The notes beneath the pieces are model-generated. The model was not told where the DNA came from, did not search any database, and was given only the letters and a program-made list of their open reading frames with translations. From NCBI GenBank assembly GCA_023257955.1, contig JALRAY010000062.1:1-5314 (forward strand): DNA of 5,314 nt, written 5' to 3'. The DNA is from Amoebophilaceae bacterium (GTDB taxonomy: Bacteria > Bacteroidota > Bacteroidia > Cytophagales > Amoebophilaceae). Positions 1 to 5,314 of the stretch are shown piece by piece. How positions within the stretch are numbered: position 1 is the first letter of the stretch; each line of letters begins with the position of its first letter. The translations under genes were made by a program, and so were the position numbers.

Positions 1-353
1 ATTCCTTTAGTATATAGTTTTAGTACTAAATCATTAACTTGCTCTTGGTTATATTTTAAAAATTCTAGTACAAAAGGTTTAAAGTCTGTATATCTAGTTC
101 TAGGAATCTTGATAAAAAGTGAGTTTTGGGAGAAAGATTTAAAACTTCTTGGATAAGTACCATTGCCTTTATCTACGCAATTATTCTTTTTCAACTCTTC
201 TAAATATTCATCTCTTTCCAAGAGCATGAGCATCTCTAAAGTGTTTATTACAAATTGTTCTAAGGTTAAACCATCTAATCCTGTTCTTAAAGTTTGAAGA
301 CCAGAGAGTAAAAATTTATTTACTTTTTCTTGCTGAGTTATTGTTTCGTGCAT
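1..353 (-). CDS. IS256-family transposase, N-terminal part (cut by window edge)
   Basis: The reading frame starts at ATG (351-353) and stays open for 117 codons to the window edge. An in-frame TAG lies four codons upstream, so this is the first possible ATG. The visible part matches the N-terminal region of Mutator/IS256 transposases: a stretch LERDEYLEELKK near residues 48-59, then the block NGTYPRSFKSF, then a lysine- or arginine-bounded IPRTRYTDFKPFVLEFLK segment near residues 82-99, corresponding to the family signature iPRdR.g.F.P. It ends at LVLKLYTKG, which in the family normally continues as MStrdI and leads into the catalytic domain. The DDE residues lie outside the window, so I cannot say whether the full enzyme is intact. 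Family members catalyse cut-and-paste or copy-out transposition by binding the terminal repeats. No Shine-Dalgarno sequence is visible. Confidence 0.85.
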   Translation of the reverse strand, partial: MHETITQQEKVNKFLLSGLQTLRTGLDGLTLEQFVINTLEMLMLLERDEYLEELKKNNCVDKGNGTYPRSFKSFSQNSLFIKIPRTRYTDFKPFVLEFLKYNQEQVNDLVLKLYTKG

Positions 354-391
354 AATATTATATCTAATAATTAAATTTCATTTTTGTACAA

Positions 392-407
392 TGTTGACAT
401 CTCAACA
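392..407 (-). other. Perfect stem-loop in the transposase leader
   Basis: TGTTGA (392-397) and TCAACA (402-407) form a 6-bp perfect stem around a 4-base loop, 39 bp upstream of the transposase ATG. A palindromic TTGTACAA (384-391) adjoins it. Small hairpins in IS leaders are known in several families to limit transposase translation from outside transcripts. That role here is inference only. The stem is short and could be chance in AT-rich DNA. Confidence 0.25.
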
Positions 408-530
408 AGGTACTGATTTTTAACATTAGACACAATTTATTTAACGGTCTCTAGGCTTAATGCTTATTGTGAGCTTTTGTGTAAAAAATCTCCCGACTTT
501 ATCTACCATCATTGCTAGGAGAATAAGGCA

Positions 531-548
531 TAGTATCTGGCTATACTA
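531..548 (-). terminator. Possible weak terminator hairpin after valS
   Basis: TAGTAT (531-536) and ATACTA (543-548) form a perfect 6-bp stem with loop CTGGCT, starting one base after the valS stop codon in the valS reading direction. The stem is AT-rich and is not followed by a T-run on the minus strand, so it would be a poor intrinsic terminator. Read-through into the insertion sequence at 503 is possible. Confidence 0.2.
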
Positions 549-549
549 C

Positions 550-3183
550 TTACCGCACTCCTAGTTCCTTCAACCTGGCTTCTATATTCTGTCGCTTCTC
601 TATGGCATCGGCTTGTTTCTGTTGCTCTATAGCTATGATGTTCTTTGGGGCTTTGGCCATAAATTGCGGATTTTCGAGCTTCTTGCGAATGTTTGCGATA
701 AACCCCTGATAATAGAGAAGGTCTTTCTGTAGCTGTGGAATTTCTTTGGTGGCATCAAGCTGCTGCCGTGTGTCTATGTAAAAGGGATGCCCTTGGAGGT
801 TGCAGCTGACGCTATTGGGTGCAGGGTGGTCTATCAAGCGCATGGTTGTGGCATTACACAATTTTTGTATATAAGCCTGAAACTTCACTAACCAAGTAGG
901 GAAGGTGGCTGTTGTCTCTATTGTGATGCCTTGTTTTAAGGTTATGTATGAAGTAGCTCGGATATTACGTACTTCGGATATCAGCGCAAACGCAGTTTCT
1001 CCTTCTTTTAAAATATCCGCATCATAGGCCATAGGGTGTGGCCAAGGGGCTAGGACAATGCTTTCGTGTGTTTTCCTTGCTGCGAGTTGGTGCCATATTT
1101 CTTCCGTGATAAAGGGCATAAAAGGGTGTAGTAGCTTGAGGAGGGTTTCTAGGAACTGCACAGTTGCTGTATAGGTATTGCCTTCAATAGTGTGTCCATA
1201 AGCGGGTTTGATCATTTCTAGGTAGGCGGCACAAAAATCATCCCAAATGAGGTTGTAGAGCACCATGAGGGCATTAGAGATCCTAAACTGCTCCAAATCA
1301 TTTTCTATGGCTATGATGGCTTGATTCAAGGTAGCTTGAAACCAATCAATCGCTACGGCATCTGTGGCAGTAGTCCTTTCCTTATCTATTTGCCAGCCTT
1401 TGATGAGCCTAAAGGCATTCCAGAGCTTATTGGCAAAATTGCGGCCTTGCAAGCACAGCTTTTCATCAAAAAGCAAATCATTCCCTGCGGGGGCACTCAG
1501 GAGCATCCCTACTCTGACGCCATCTGCGCCGTATGTTCGAATGAGTTCCATGGTATCTGGCGAATTGCCTAGGGACTTAGACATTTTCTTACCTTCTTTA
1601 TCCCGCACGATCCCGGTAAAATAGACGTTTTTGAAGGGAGGCTTGTTGGTAAAAGCATAACCTGCCATAATCATCCTAGCAACCCAGAAGAAGATAATCT
1701 CAGGGGCGGTGACTACATCATTGGTGGGATAGAAATACTGCATATCCGCATTGTGTGGATTGTTGATGCCGTCAAAGACGCTGATAGGCCATAGCCAGGA
1801 AGAGAACCAAGTGTCTAGTACATCTTCATCTTGTCGCAGGTCGGCTATGGTTAAATCTTTGTACGCGGGATTGGCTTGTGCTTTGGCTAATGCTTCTTCT
1901 TTATCATGTGCTGCTATGATCTTCCCGTCTGGTAGGTAAAAGGCGGGTATTTTGTGTCCCCACCATAGCTGTCTGGAAATACACCAATCATGGACATTCT
2001 CTAGCCATTGTTGGTACATATTTTTGAATTTCGCTGGGTGAAAGTTAATGGTGCCATCAAGTACGTGTGCTAAAGCAGGCTTTGCTATGTCTTGTATGCG
2101 TAGGAACCATTGTTTGGAGATGCGGGGTTCTACGACTACTTGGGTGCGTTCGGAAAACCCGATGTTGCTGGTATAAGAGGTTATCTTTTCTATCTGCCCT
2201 TCTTTTGATAGCCGTGTAGAAACCTTCTCACGCACTACAAAGCGGTCTTCACCTACATAATGCTGTGCATCTGGTGACATGGTGCCGTCTTCATTGAGTA
2301 CATCAATGACTGCTAGCTGATGCTTTTGCCCAAGTTCATAGTCGCTCATGCTATGCGCAGGGGTGACTTTCAAGCATCCTGTACCGAATGCTTTATCTAC
2401 ATAGGTATCTGTGATGATAGGAATCTTCCGTTGTATGATAGGTACTATCGCTGCTTTGTTATGCAGGTGCTGATAGCGTTCATCATCGGGGTGGATGCAA
2501 ATGGCAGTATCGCCAAAGATGGTTTCTGGCCGTGAGGTAGCAACGGTGATGTGTTGGTCGGTATCTGCTATTTGATACCGGATGTAATATAGCTTGTTGT
2601 CTACTGCTTTATAGATGACTTCATCATCCGCTAAGGCTGTTTTGCTAGCGGGATCCCAGTTGATCATCCGGGTGCCTTGGTAGATGTAGCCTTGTTCATA
2701 TAAGCGGATGAATACTTCATACACCGCCTGCGAAGGCACATCGTCCATCGTAAAGCAGAGTCTATCCCAGTCGCAAGAAACCCCTAATTGTTTTACTTGC
2801 TCCAAAATAGTATTACCATACTGCTTTTTCCACGCCCATACATGATCGAGAAACTGACTACGTGATAGGTCGCTTTTTTGAATGTGTTTTTCTTTTAACG
2901 CGGCTACTACTCTCGCCTCAGTAGCAATAGAGGCGTGATCTATGCCAGGCACCCAGCAGGCTTCTTTTCCTTGCATTCTAGCTTTACGTATCAACACGTC
3001 TTGAATGGTATTGTTAAGCATGTGCCCCATGTGCAAAGTCCCTGTGATGTTAGGAGGGGGCATGATAACGGTGTAGGGAGATTTGACTGGGTTGGGTGTG
3101 GCTTTAAAAAATTGATTATCAAGCCAATATGGATACCACTTCTTTTCTATCTCACAGGGGTTGTAATGGGTAGATATATCCAT
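550..3183 (-). CDS. valS: Valyl-tRNA synthetase (ValRS)
   Basis: This is a cytoplasmic class Ia aminoacyl-tRNA synthetase that charges tRNA-Val with valine using ATP and hydrolyses mischarged Thr-tRNA-Val in its CP1 domain. At 877 residues it has the full length usual for Bacteroidota. Visible motifs, in order: PPPNITG at 42-48; HMGH at 51-54 (the ValRS form of the HIGH motif); GIDHASIATE near 80-89, where most homologues have GTDHA; the editing-domain block TSRPET near 216-221; GTGCLKVTPAH at 267-277; DWCISRQLWWGHKIP near 399-412; VLDTWFSS near 455-462; and KMSKS at 533-537. The anticodon-binding helical domain spans roughly 600-740. The C-terminal tRNA-binding coiled coil is about 806-877 and includes the conserved FMAKAP at 841-846. 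The ATG at 3183 is the first after an in-frame TAA. No Shine-Dalgarno sequence is evident, as is common in Bacteroidota. tRNA-Ser lies 48 bp upstream on the same strand, so the two may be co-transcribed. Odd point: two usually acidic positions in the editing pocket are Ala265 and Ser278. Confidence 0.98.
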   Translation of the reverse strand: MDISTHYNPCEIEKKWYPYWLDNQFFKATPNPVKSPYTVIMPPPNITGTLHMGHMLNNTIQDVLIRKARMQGKEACWVPGIDHASIATEARVVAALKEKHIQKSDLSRSQFLDHVWAWKKQYGNTILEQVKQLGVSCDWDRLCFTMDDVPSQAVYEVFIRLYEQGYIYQGTRMINWDPASKTALADDEVIYKAVDNKLYYIRYQIADTDQHITVATSRPETIFGDTAICIHPDDERYQHLHNKAAIVPIIQRKIPIITDTYVDKAFGTGCLKVTPAHSMSDYELGQKHQLAVIDVLNEDGTMSPDAQHYVGEDRFVVREKVSTRLSKEGQIEKITSYTSNIGFSERTQVVVEPRISKQWFLRIQDIAKPALAHVLDGTINFHPAKFKNMYQQWLENVHDWCISRQLWWGHKIPAFYLPDGKIIAAHDKEEALAKAQANPAYKDLTIADLRQDEDVLDTWFSSWLWPISVFDGINNPHNADMQYFYPTNDVVTAPEIIFFWVARMIMAGYAFTNKPPFKNVYFTGIVRDKEGKKMSKSLGNSPDTMELIRTYGADGVRVGMLLSAPAGNDLLFDEKLCLQGRNFANKLWNAFRLIKGWQIDKERTTATDAVAIDWFQATLNQAIIAIENDLEQFRISNALMVLYNLIWDDFCAAYLEMIKPAYGHTIEGNTYTATVQFLETLLKLLHPFMPFITEEIWHQLAARKTHESIVLAPWPHPMAYDADILKEGETAFALISEVRNIRATSYITLKQGITIETTATFPTWLVKFQAYIQKLCNATTMRLIDHPAPNSVSCNLQGHPFYIDTRQQLDATKEIPQLQKDLLYYQGFIANIRKKLENPQFMAKAPKNIIAIEQQKQADAIEKRQNIEARLKELGVR

Positions 3184-3231
3184 ATCAATGTCAATGTATG
3201 CTTGTTACTATCAAGCTTAAATGTAAGTATG

Positions 3232-3320
3232 CGGAGTAGGAGGGATTCGAACCCTCGGTACCATTTGACTGGTACACCCGCTTTCCAGGCGAGCGCCTTC
3301 GACCACTCGGCCACCACTCC
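3232..3320 (-). tRNA. tRNA-Ser (anticodon GGA)
   Basis: The minus strand folds into a complete class II tRNA of 89 nt. The 7-bp acceptor stem GGAGTGG/CTACTCC contains one G-U pair and is followed by discriminator G73, typical of serine tRNAs. The D-arm stem is GCC/GGC. The anticodon stem CTCGC/GCGGG carries the loop CTGGAAA, which gives anticodon GGA reading UCC and UCU. The long variable arm has a 6-bp stem GTACCA/TGGTAC, and the T arm is GAGGG-TTCGAAT-CCCTC. A long variable arm with a GGA anticodon makes serine unambiguous. The CCA end is not encoded (the next bases are CAT) and must be added by tRNA nucleotidyltransferase. The gene is 48 bp upstream of valS on the same strand. Confidence 0.98.
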
Positions 3321-3445
3321 TTAGAGGTAATAATTAATCGATTGGGCGTAAAGTTAAAAAAATAGTCATGAAGGCCATGCGTTGCTGTAAATTAGTTTGA
3401 TAAAAGCTAGCGAGCGTATAACTATCGCATATGTGGCTATCAAGC

Positions 3446-3470
3446 TATGGACTGTATGCCACAGCCCATA
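3446..3470. repeat. Imperfect inverted repeat (stem-loop) in the spacer
   Basis: TATGG (3446-3450) pairs with CCATA (3466-3470). After one A/C mismatch, CTGT (3452-3455) pairs with ACAG (3461-3464), leaving the loop ATGCC. That gives 9 bp with one mismatch. A separate inverted pair TGTGGC (3432-3437) and GCCACA (3458-3463) competes with it. The function is unknown. It could be an operator, an RNA structure, or the remains of a degraded element. Confidence 0.35.
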
Positions 3471-3542
3471 ACCTAATCCATGGTATGCTAGCGTTGTTAC
3501 TGCTCATCATAGCGGAGCTTACACACGATGCAACTCGATCTG

Positions 3543-3573
3543 TTTGCTAGCACAATTATTTATCTCTATATTG
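3543..3573 (+). promoter_or_regulatory. Candidate Bacteroidota-type promoter for the PLD gene
   Basis: TTTG (3543-3546) is followed after 20 bp by TATATTG (3567-3573). The Bacteroidota sigma factor consensus is TTTG, a spacer of about 19-21 bp, then TAnnTTTG, so the spacing fits and the downstream box is one T short. Transcription would start around 3580 and give a leader of roughly 55 nt before the ATG at 3636. The third GCTAGC of the spacer overlaps its upstream box. Such short boxes occur often by chance in AT-rich DNA. Confidence 0.3.
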
Positions 3574-3635
3574 CGTGTAATAGGAAGCCTAAGCGCATCT
3601 TCTAACTTAAACACAAATCAAAAAAATAACGCATT

Positions 3636-4913
3636 ATGAAAAGTAGTAACATAGAACAATTAACCATATTGTCCAGGTTAAATCATTACAAGAATAGAGA
3701 TGATATTAAGTCAGTATCACCAGATGATATCTTTTTTCACCCTGTAGAAACGTATATCAATCACCCTTTGTTGATGGCTATATCGGATGCTAAGTCTAAC
3801 GTAGATATTTGTGTCTACGAAATTGGGGATCCCGCGCTGGGAAATGCTTTAGCGAAGGCGATAGATAATGGCGTGCATGTCAGGATTGTGGTAAACAATG
3901 CGTGGTACAGCCGTAAAAATTTAAATCTGAATTTATTTAATAAATTCCGGGAGTATATCTACTCACAGCTAGGGGATGCAAGTAATAGAAGTAGATTACA
4001 AATGTATTGGGCTTCTAATAACTATGATTTAACACACGCTAAGTATGTTTTAATTGATCAGTTAGATAAGCAAGGTCAGTATCAGTTTATGGAAGGTGCT
4101 ACCAAGCTCTTTATCTCCACAGGCAATTTAAAATCTTATGACTTTCAAAACAAAGAAGCGGATTGGGATCTCAACAAAGGGTTCTTCTCAGGCGTAAGAG
4201 ATATAGTGAGCCTATTCTCATCTAAAGCCAACAAGCCAGTTATTCGAGAAGTACATGAGAGTTTTGAAAACCAGCAAATACGCAAAGATCACAAAGAGGT
4301 AACTGGGCAAAGTAAAGTAGGTAGCAATACTGGTTTAGTATGGTCCAATGGTAGTAGCTTGAATGGCAAATTCCCAGAGATTGGTAACTATCCATGCGGT
4401 ACAGATGAGTTATTGCTTGATAAATCAGAAAATTGGCAAGTTGAAGGTAATTCGTTGGAAATTCTATCTTCATTACTCACCTCTGCGCAAAAGAGTGTCG
4501 TAGCCGGCATGCAAGATGATGTGGGTAGTTTTTTTGTAAGGAAACTCATCGAAAGCTTTGAGTATAAAAAGTTAGCTATCAGTATCATGGCGCAATTCGA
4601 TATGAATTTCAAGATGAATCTACGAGCTTTTGCGAGTACGAACTTGGCAGCCGTGTTTGTGAATGAAAACAAAGCATTTTATCACCATGCTAAGTACTTT
4701 ATTGTGGATGATGAGATAGCCTATATAGGCTCTATCAATCTGGATTTGAATAGTGTGCTCTATGGATATGAATTGGGTTACATCACGCGAGACAAAACTA
4801 TAATTACTAAAATAAAGGAGCAGCATGCTATAGATATTACACGAAAGCAGGTGGTGTATTTACATGAACATTTACATGTAGCAAGCGCCTACTTTGAGCA
4901 AGGATTGATATAA
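3636..4913 (+). CDS. Phospholipase D superfamily protein (two HKD motifs)
   Basis: This 425-residue protein carries the two half-sites of a phospholipase D active site. Motif 1 is HAKYVLID with H134, K136 and D141, followed by FISTGN (159-164) in place of the usual GSxN. Motif 2 is HAKYFIVD with H351, K353 and D358, followed at the standard spacing by GSIN (365-368) and YELG (378-381). Family members hydrolyse or transfer phosphodiester bonds through a phosphohistidine intermediate. Known members include phospholipase D, cardiolipin synthase and some nucleases, and the substrate here cannot be read from the sequence. The spacing between D141 and STGN is about 15 residues longer than usual. 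I see no signal peptide or membrane segment, unlike typical cardiolipin synthases with N-terminal transmembrane helices, so a cytosolic protein or a secreted effector is more likely. The ATG is the first after an in-frame TAA (3627-3629). No Shine-Dalgarno sequence is seen. It is transcribed alone, divergent from tRNA-Ser. Confidence 0.9.
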   Translation: MKSSNIEQLTILSRLNHYKNRDDIKSVSPDDIFFHPVETYINHPLLMAISDAKSNVDICVYEIGDPALGNALAKAIDNGVHVRIVVNNAWYSRKNLNLNLFNKFREYIYSQLGDASNRSRLQMYWASNNYDLTHAKYVLIDQLDKQGQYQFMEGATKLFISTGNLKSYDFQNKEADWDLNKGFFSGVRDIVSLFSSKANKPVIREVHESFENQQIRKDHKEVTGQSKVGSNTGLVWSNGSSLNGKFPEIGNYPCGTDELLLDKSENWQVEGNSLEILSSLLTSAQKSVVAGMQDDVGSFFVRKLIESFEYKKLAISIMAQFDMNFKMNLRAFASTNLAAVFVNENKAFYHHAKYFIVDDEIAYIGSINLDLNSVLYGYELGYITRDKTIITKIKEQHAIDITRKQVVYLHEHLHVASAYFEQGLI

Positions 4914-4923
4914 AATCCTTGCT
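4897..4923 (+). terminator. Hairpin terminator overlapping the PLD stop codon
   Basis: AGCAAGGATT (4897-4906) and AATCCTTGCT (4914-4923) form a perfect 10-bp stem around the 7-base loop GATATAA. The last codons of the gene form the left arm and the stop codon TAA (4911-4913) lies in the loop. Two more T residues follow the right arm (T4924-T4925), then CATAT, so the T-tract is short. It looks like an intrinsic terminator or an RNA-stabilising 3' hairpin for the PLD transcript. Confidence 0.5.
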
Positions 4924-5213
4924 TTCATATCATAGGGTTGAATTTCCCGCTGTTTGCGGCGTAAAAGAAAGAATCATACATATTTGAAAAATACCCCGCT
5001 TTGCGCAGCGCAGTCGAGTGGAGTGAGGGGGCTTACCCTCGGGTATTTTATCTAACTTTTCCTGCTGTATTTAAGTATATGGATCTAGTATTTCCCATCG
5101 CTGGTAATAGTACCATCATTTTCATGTTTATAGAAGACAATACCGTAACGGGAATAAAAAAGCCTAAATAAATAAAAAACATAAAAATATATCATGATGC
5201 CTCATAATACTAG
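4914..5213. other. Spacer between the PLD gene and the IS5-family element
   Basis: This 300-bp spacer lies between two genes that read toward each other. It holds the right arm of the PLD terminator hairpin, the compound inverted repeat at 4988-5049, and an AT-rich stretch up to the IS boundary. The only frame of note is a 36-codon ATG frame on the minus strand (5085-5195), bounded upstream by an in-frame TGA just inside the IS end. Its first 22 residues are hydrophobic and aromatic and the rest hydrophilic. I do not recognise it and do not call it a gene. Confidence 0.5.
4988..5049. repeat. Compound inverted repeat, possible bidirectional terminator
   Basis: The outer arms AAAATACCC (4988-4996) and GGGTATTTT (5041-5049) pair perfectly over 9 bp. 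Inside lie a second hairpin, GAGGG (5025-5029) with CCCTC (5036-5040), and a GC-rich palindromic stretch TGCGCAGCGCA (5002-5012). The outer arms place T residues at the 3' end on the plus strand and also on the minus strand, so the structure could end transcription of both the PLD gene and the converging IS transposase. The GC-rich core with CGCAGTCGAGTGGAG resembles intergenic hairpin repeats seen in many Bacteroidota genomes. That comparison is from memory. Confidence 0.45.
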
Positions 5214-5314
5214 GAGCTGTTTACAATTCACATAGGCAACCAAATAAATGCACATGCTAATGCCACCATAGATGCGTAATTTCGTTTTAATTTATCGTAT
5301 CTGGTAGCGATGGC
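5214..5314 (-). mobile_element. IS5-family insertion sequence, transposase 3' end only
   Basis: The right edge of the window enters an insertion sequence. The terminal repeat begins GAGCTGTTTACAATTCA at 5214, immediately followed by the stop codon of a transposase reading leftward. CTAG at 5210-5213 fits the YTAR target sites duplicated by some IS5-group elements, but the other copy lies outside the window, so the boundary could be off by a few bases. The element converges on the PLD gene and is separated from it by 300 bp. Confidence 0.75.
5228..5314 (-). CDS. IS5-family DDE transposase, C-terminal 28 residues
   Basis: The frame is open from the window edge to TGA at 5228-5230. It encodes IATRYDKLKRNYASMV followed by ALACAFIWLPM at the C-terminus. 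The RYDK.xRN (k/n).a.v.lA...iWL pattern is the typical end of IS5-family transposases, following the catalytic glutamate helix. Only about a tenth of a normal transposase is visible, so intactness and subgroup cannot be judged. The stop codon lies inside the terminal inverted repeat, which is usual for compact elements of this family. Confidence 0.85.
   Translation of the reverse strand, partial: AIATRYDKLKRNYASMVALACAFIWLPM

Larger units (their letters stand above)
1..503 (-). mobile_element. IS256-family (Mutator-type) insertion sequence, 5' end only
   Basis: This is the transposase-start end of an insertion sequence that continues beyond the left edge of the window. Support comes from the transposase N-terminus at 1-353 and from a probable terminal inverted repeat read inward on the minus strand from about 503. 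That repeat begins GATAAAGTC and is followed by TTTTTTACACAAAA. From memory, IS256 ends begin GATAAAGTC and contain a TGTGTAAAA-like inner part, so the match is suggestive. The outer boundary at 503 is inferred, because the other end and the target-site duplication are not in view. The element lies 46 bp beyond the valS stop in the same orientation and does not interrupt valS. It is clearly richer in A+T than valS. Confidence 0.62.
3321..3635. other. Gene-free spacer between tRNA-Ser and the PLD gene
   Basis: This 315-bp spacer should hold the divergent promoters for tRNA-Ser (leftward) and the PLD gene (rightward). No convincing coding region is present. The longest frame noticed is a 31-codon GTG-start frame on the minus strand (3519-3614). 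It contains three GCTAGC sites (3406-3411, 3487-3492, 3546-3551) and a stem-loop at 3446-3470. On the minus strand, TAACTTTA (3349-3356), 28 bp upstream of the tRNA, resembles a Bacteroidota -7 box (TAnnTTTG), but no TTTG -33 box lies at the expected spacing, so it is not called as a promoter. Confidence 0.6.

Noticed and set aside
1321..2535. Several plus-strand open frames of 62-86 codons inside valS
   Set aside because: All are antisense to a complete, motif-rich valS and overlap each other in different frames, with no recognisable protein features.
2935..3324. A 129-codon plus-strand open frame spanning the valS start and the tRNA-Ser gene
   Set aside because: It runs antisense through the valS 5' end and right through a perfectly folding tRNA gene. 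It has no domain-like features and is a shadow of the real genes.
3349..3356. TAACTTTA on the minus strand as a -7 promoter box for tRNA-Ser
   Set aside because: The position is suitable, but no TTTG or TTG box is found about 20 bp upstream, so the evidence is too weak to call.
3519..3614. A 31-codon minus-strand frame upstream of the PLD gene, beginning GTG
   Set aside because: The composition looks somewhat protein-like, but it lacks an ATG, is very short, overlaps the candidate PLD promoter and matches nothing I recognise.
4240..4826. Minus-strand open frames of 68-94 codons inside the PLD gene
   Set aside because: They lie antisense to a continuous gene with both HKD motifs and show no independent support.
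1..5314. A search for CRISPR arrays, defence systems, toxin-antitoxin pairs or a new multi-gene system
   Set aside because: There are no regularly spaced direct repeats, and the only genes are housekeeping genes, one PLD-family gene and two truncated insertion sequences. The PLD gene has no partner that would suggest a defence role.

Overview
The window looks like a chromosomal segment of a Bacteroidota endosymbiont of the Amoebophilaceae type (the Candidatus Amoebophilus / Cardinium lineage). This is an inference. It rests on a Bacteroidota-style valyl-tRNA synthetase, the lack of clear Shine-Dalgarno sequences before either full gene, moderate to low GC with AT-rich spacers, a serine tRNA without an encoded CCA end, and insertion sequences at both edges of only 5.3 kb. 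No database search was possible, so the genus is not fixed.

Layout from left to right. Positions 1-503 are the 5' part of an IS256/Mutator-type insertion sequence read on the minus strand: a transposase N-terminus cut by the window edge, a leader of about 150 bp, and a probable terminal inverted repeat ending near 503. About 46 bp further on, valS occupies 550-3183 on the minus strand. It is complete, with intact catalytic motifs. Behind its start, 48 bp upstream and on the same strand, is a tRNA-Ser(GGA) gene at 3232-3320, so tRNA-Ser, valS and the IS transposase all read leftward. A gene-poor spacer of 315 bp (3321-3635) separates this block from a divergent gene at 3636-4913. That gene encodes a soluble-looking protein of the phospholipase D superfamily with two HKD motifs. 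Its stop codon sits in the loop of a perfect hairpin. A spacer of about 300 bp then carries a second, compound inverted repeat. The right edge (5214-5314) is the terminus and transposase C-terminus of an IS5-family element, read leftward toward the PLD gene.

Functionally, valS and tRNA-Ser are translation housekeeping genes, and nothing suggests that the PLD protein works with them. I see no defence system, CRISPR array or new multi-gene system. The points most worth a second look are two substitutions at normally acidic positions in the ValRS editing pocket, the stand-alone PLD protein with an unusual first motif (a possible host-directed or lipid enzyme in an intracellular bacterium), the compound repeat near 5000, and the cluster of GCTAGC sites and hairpins between the tRNA and the PLD gene.
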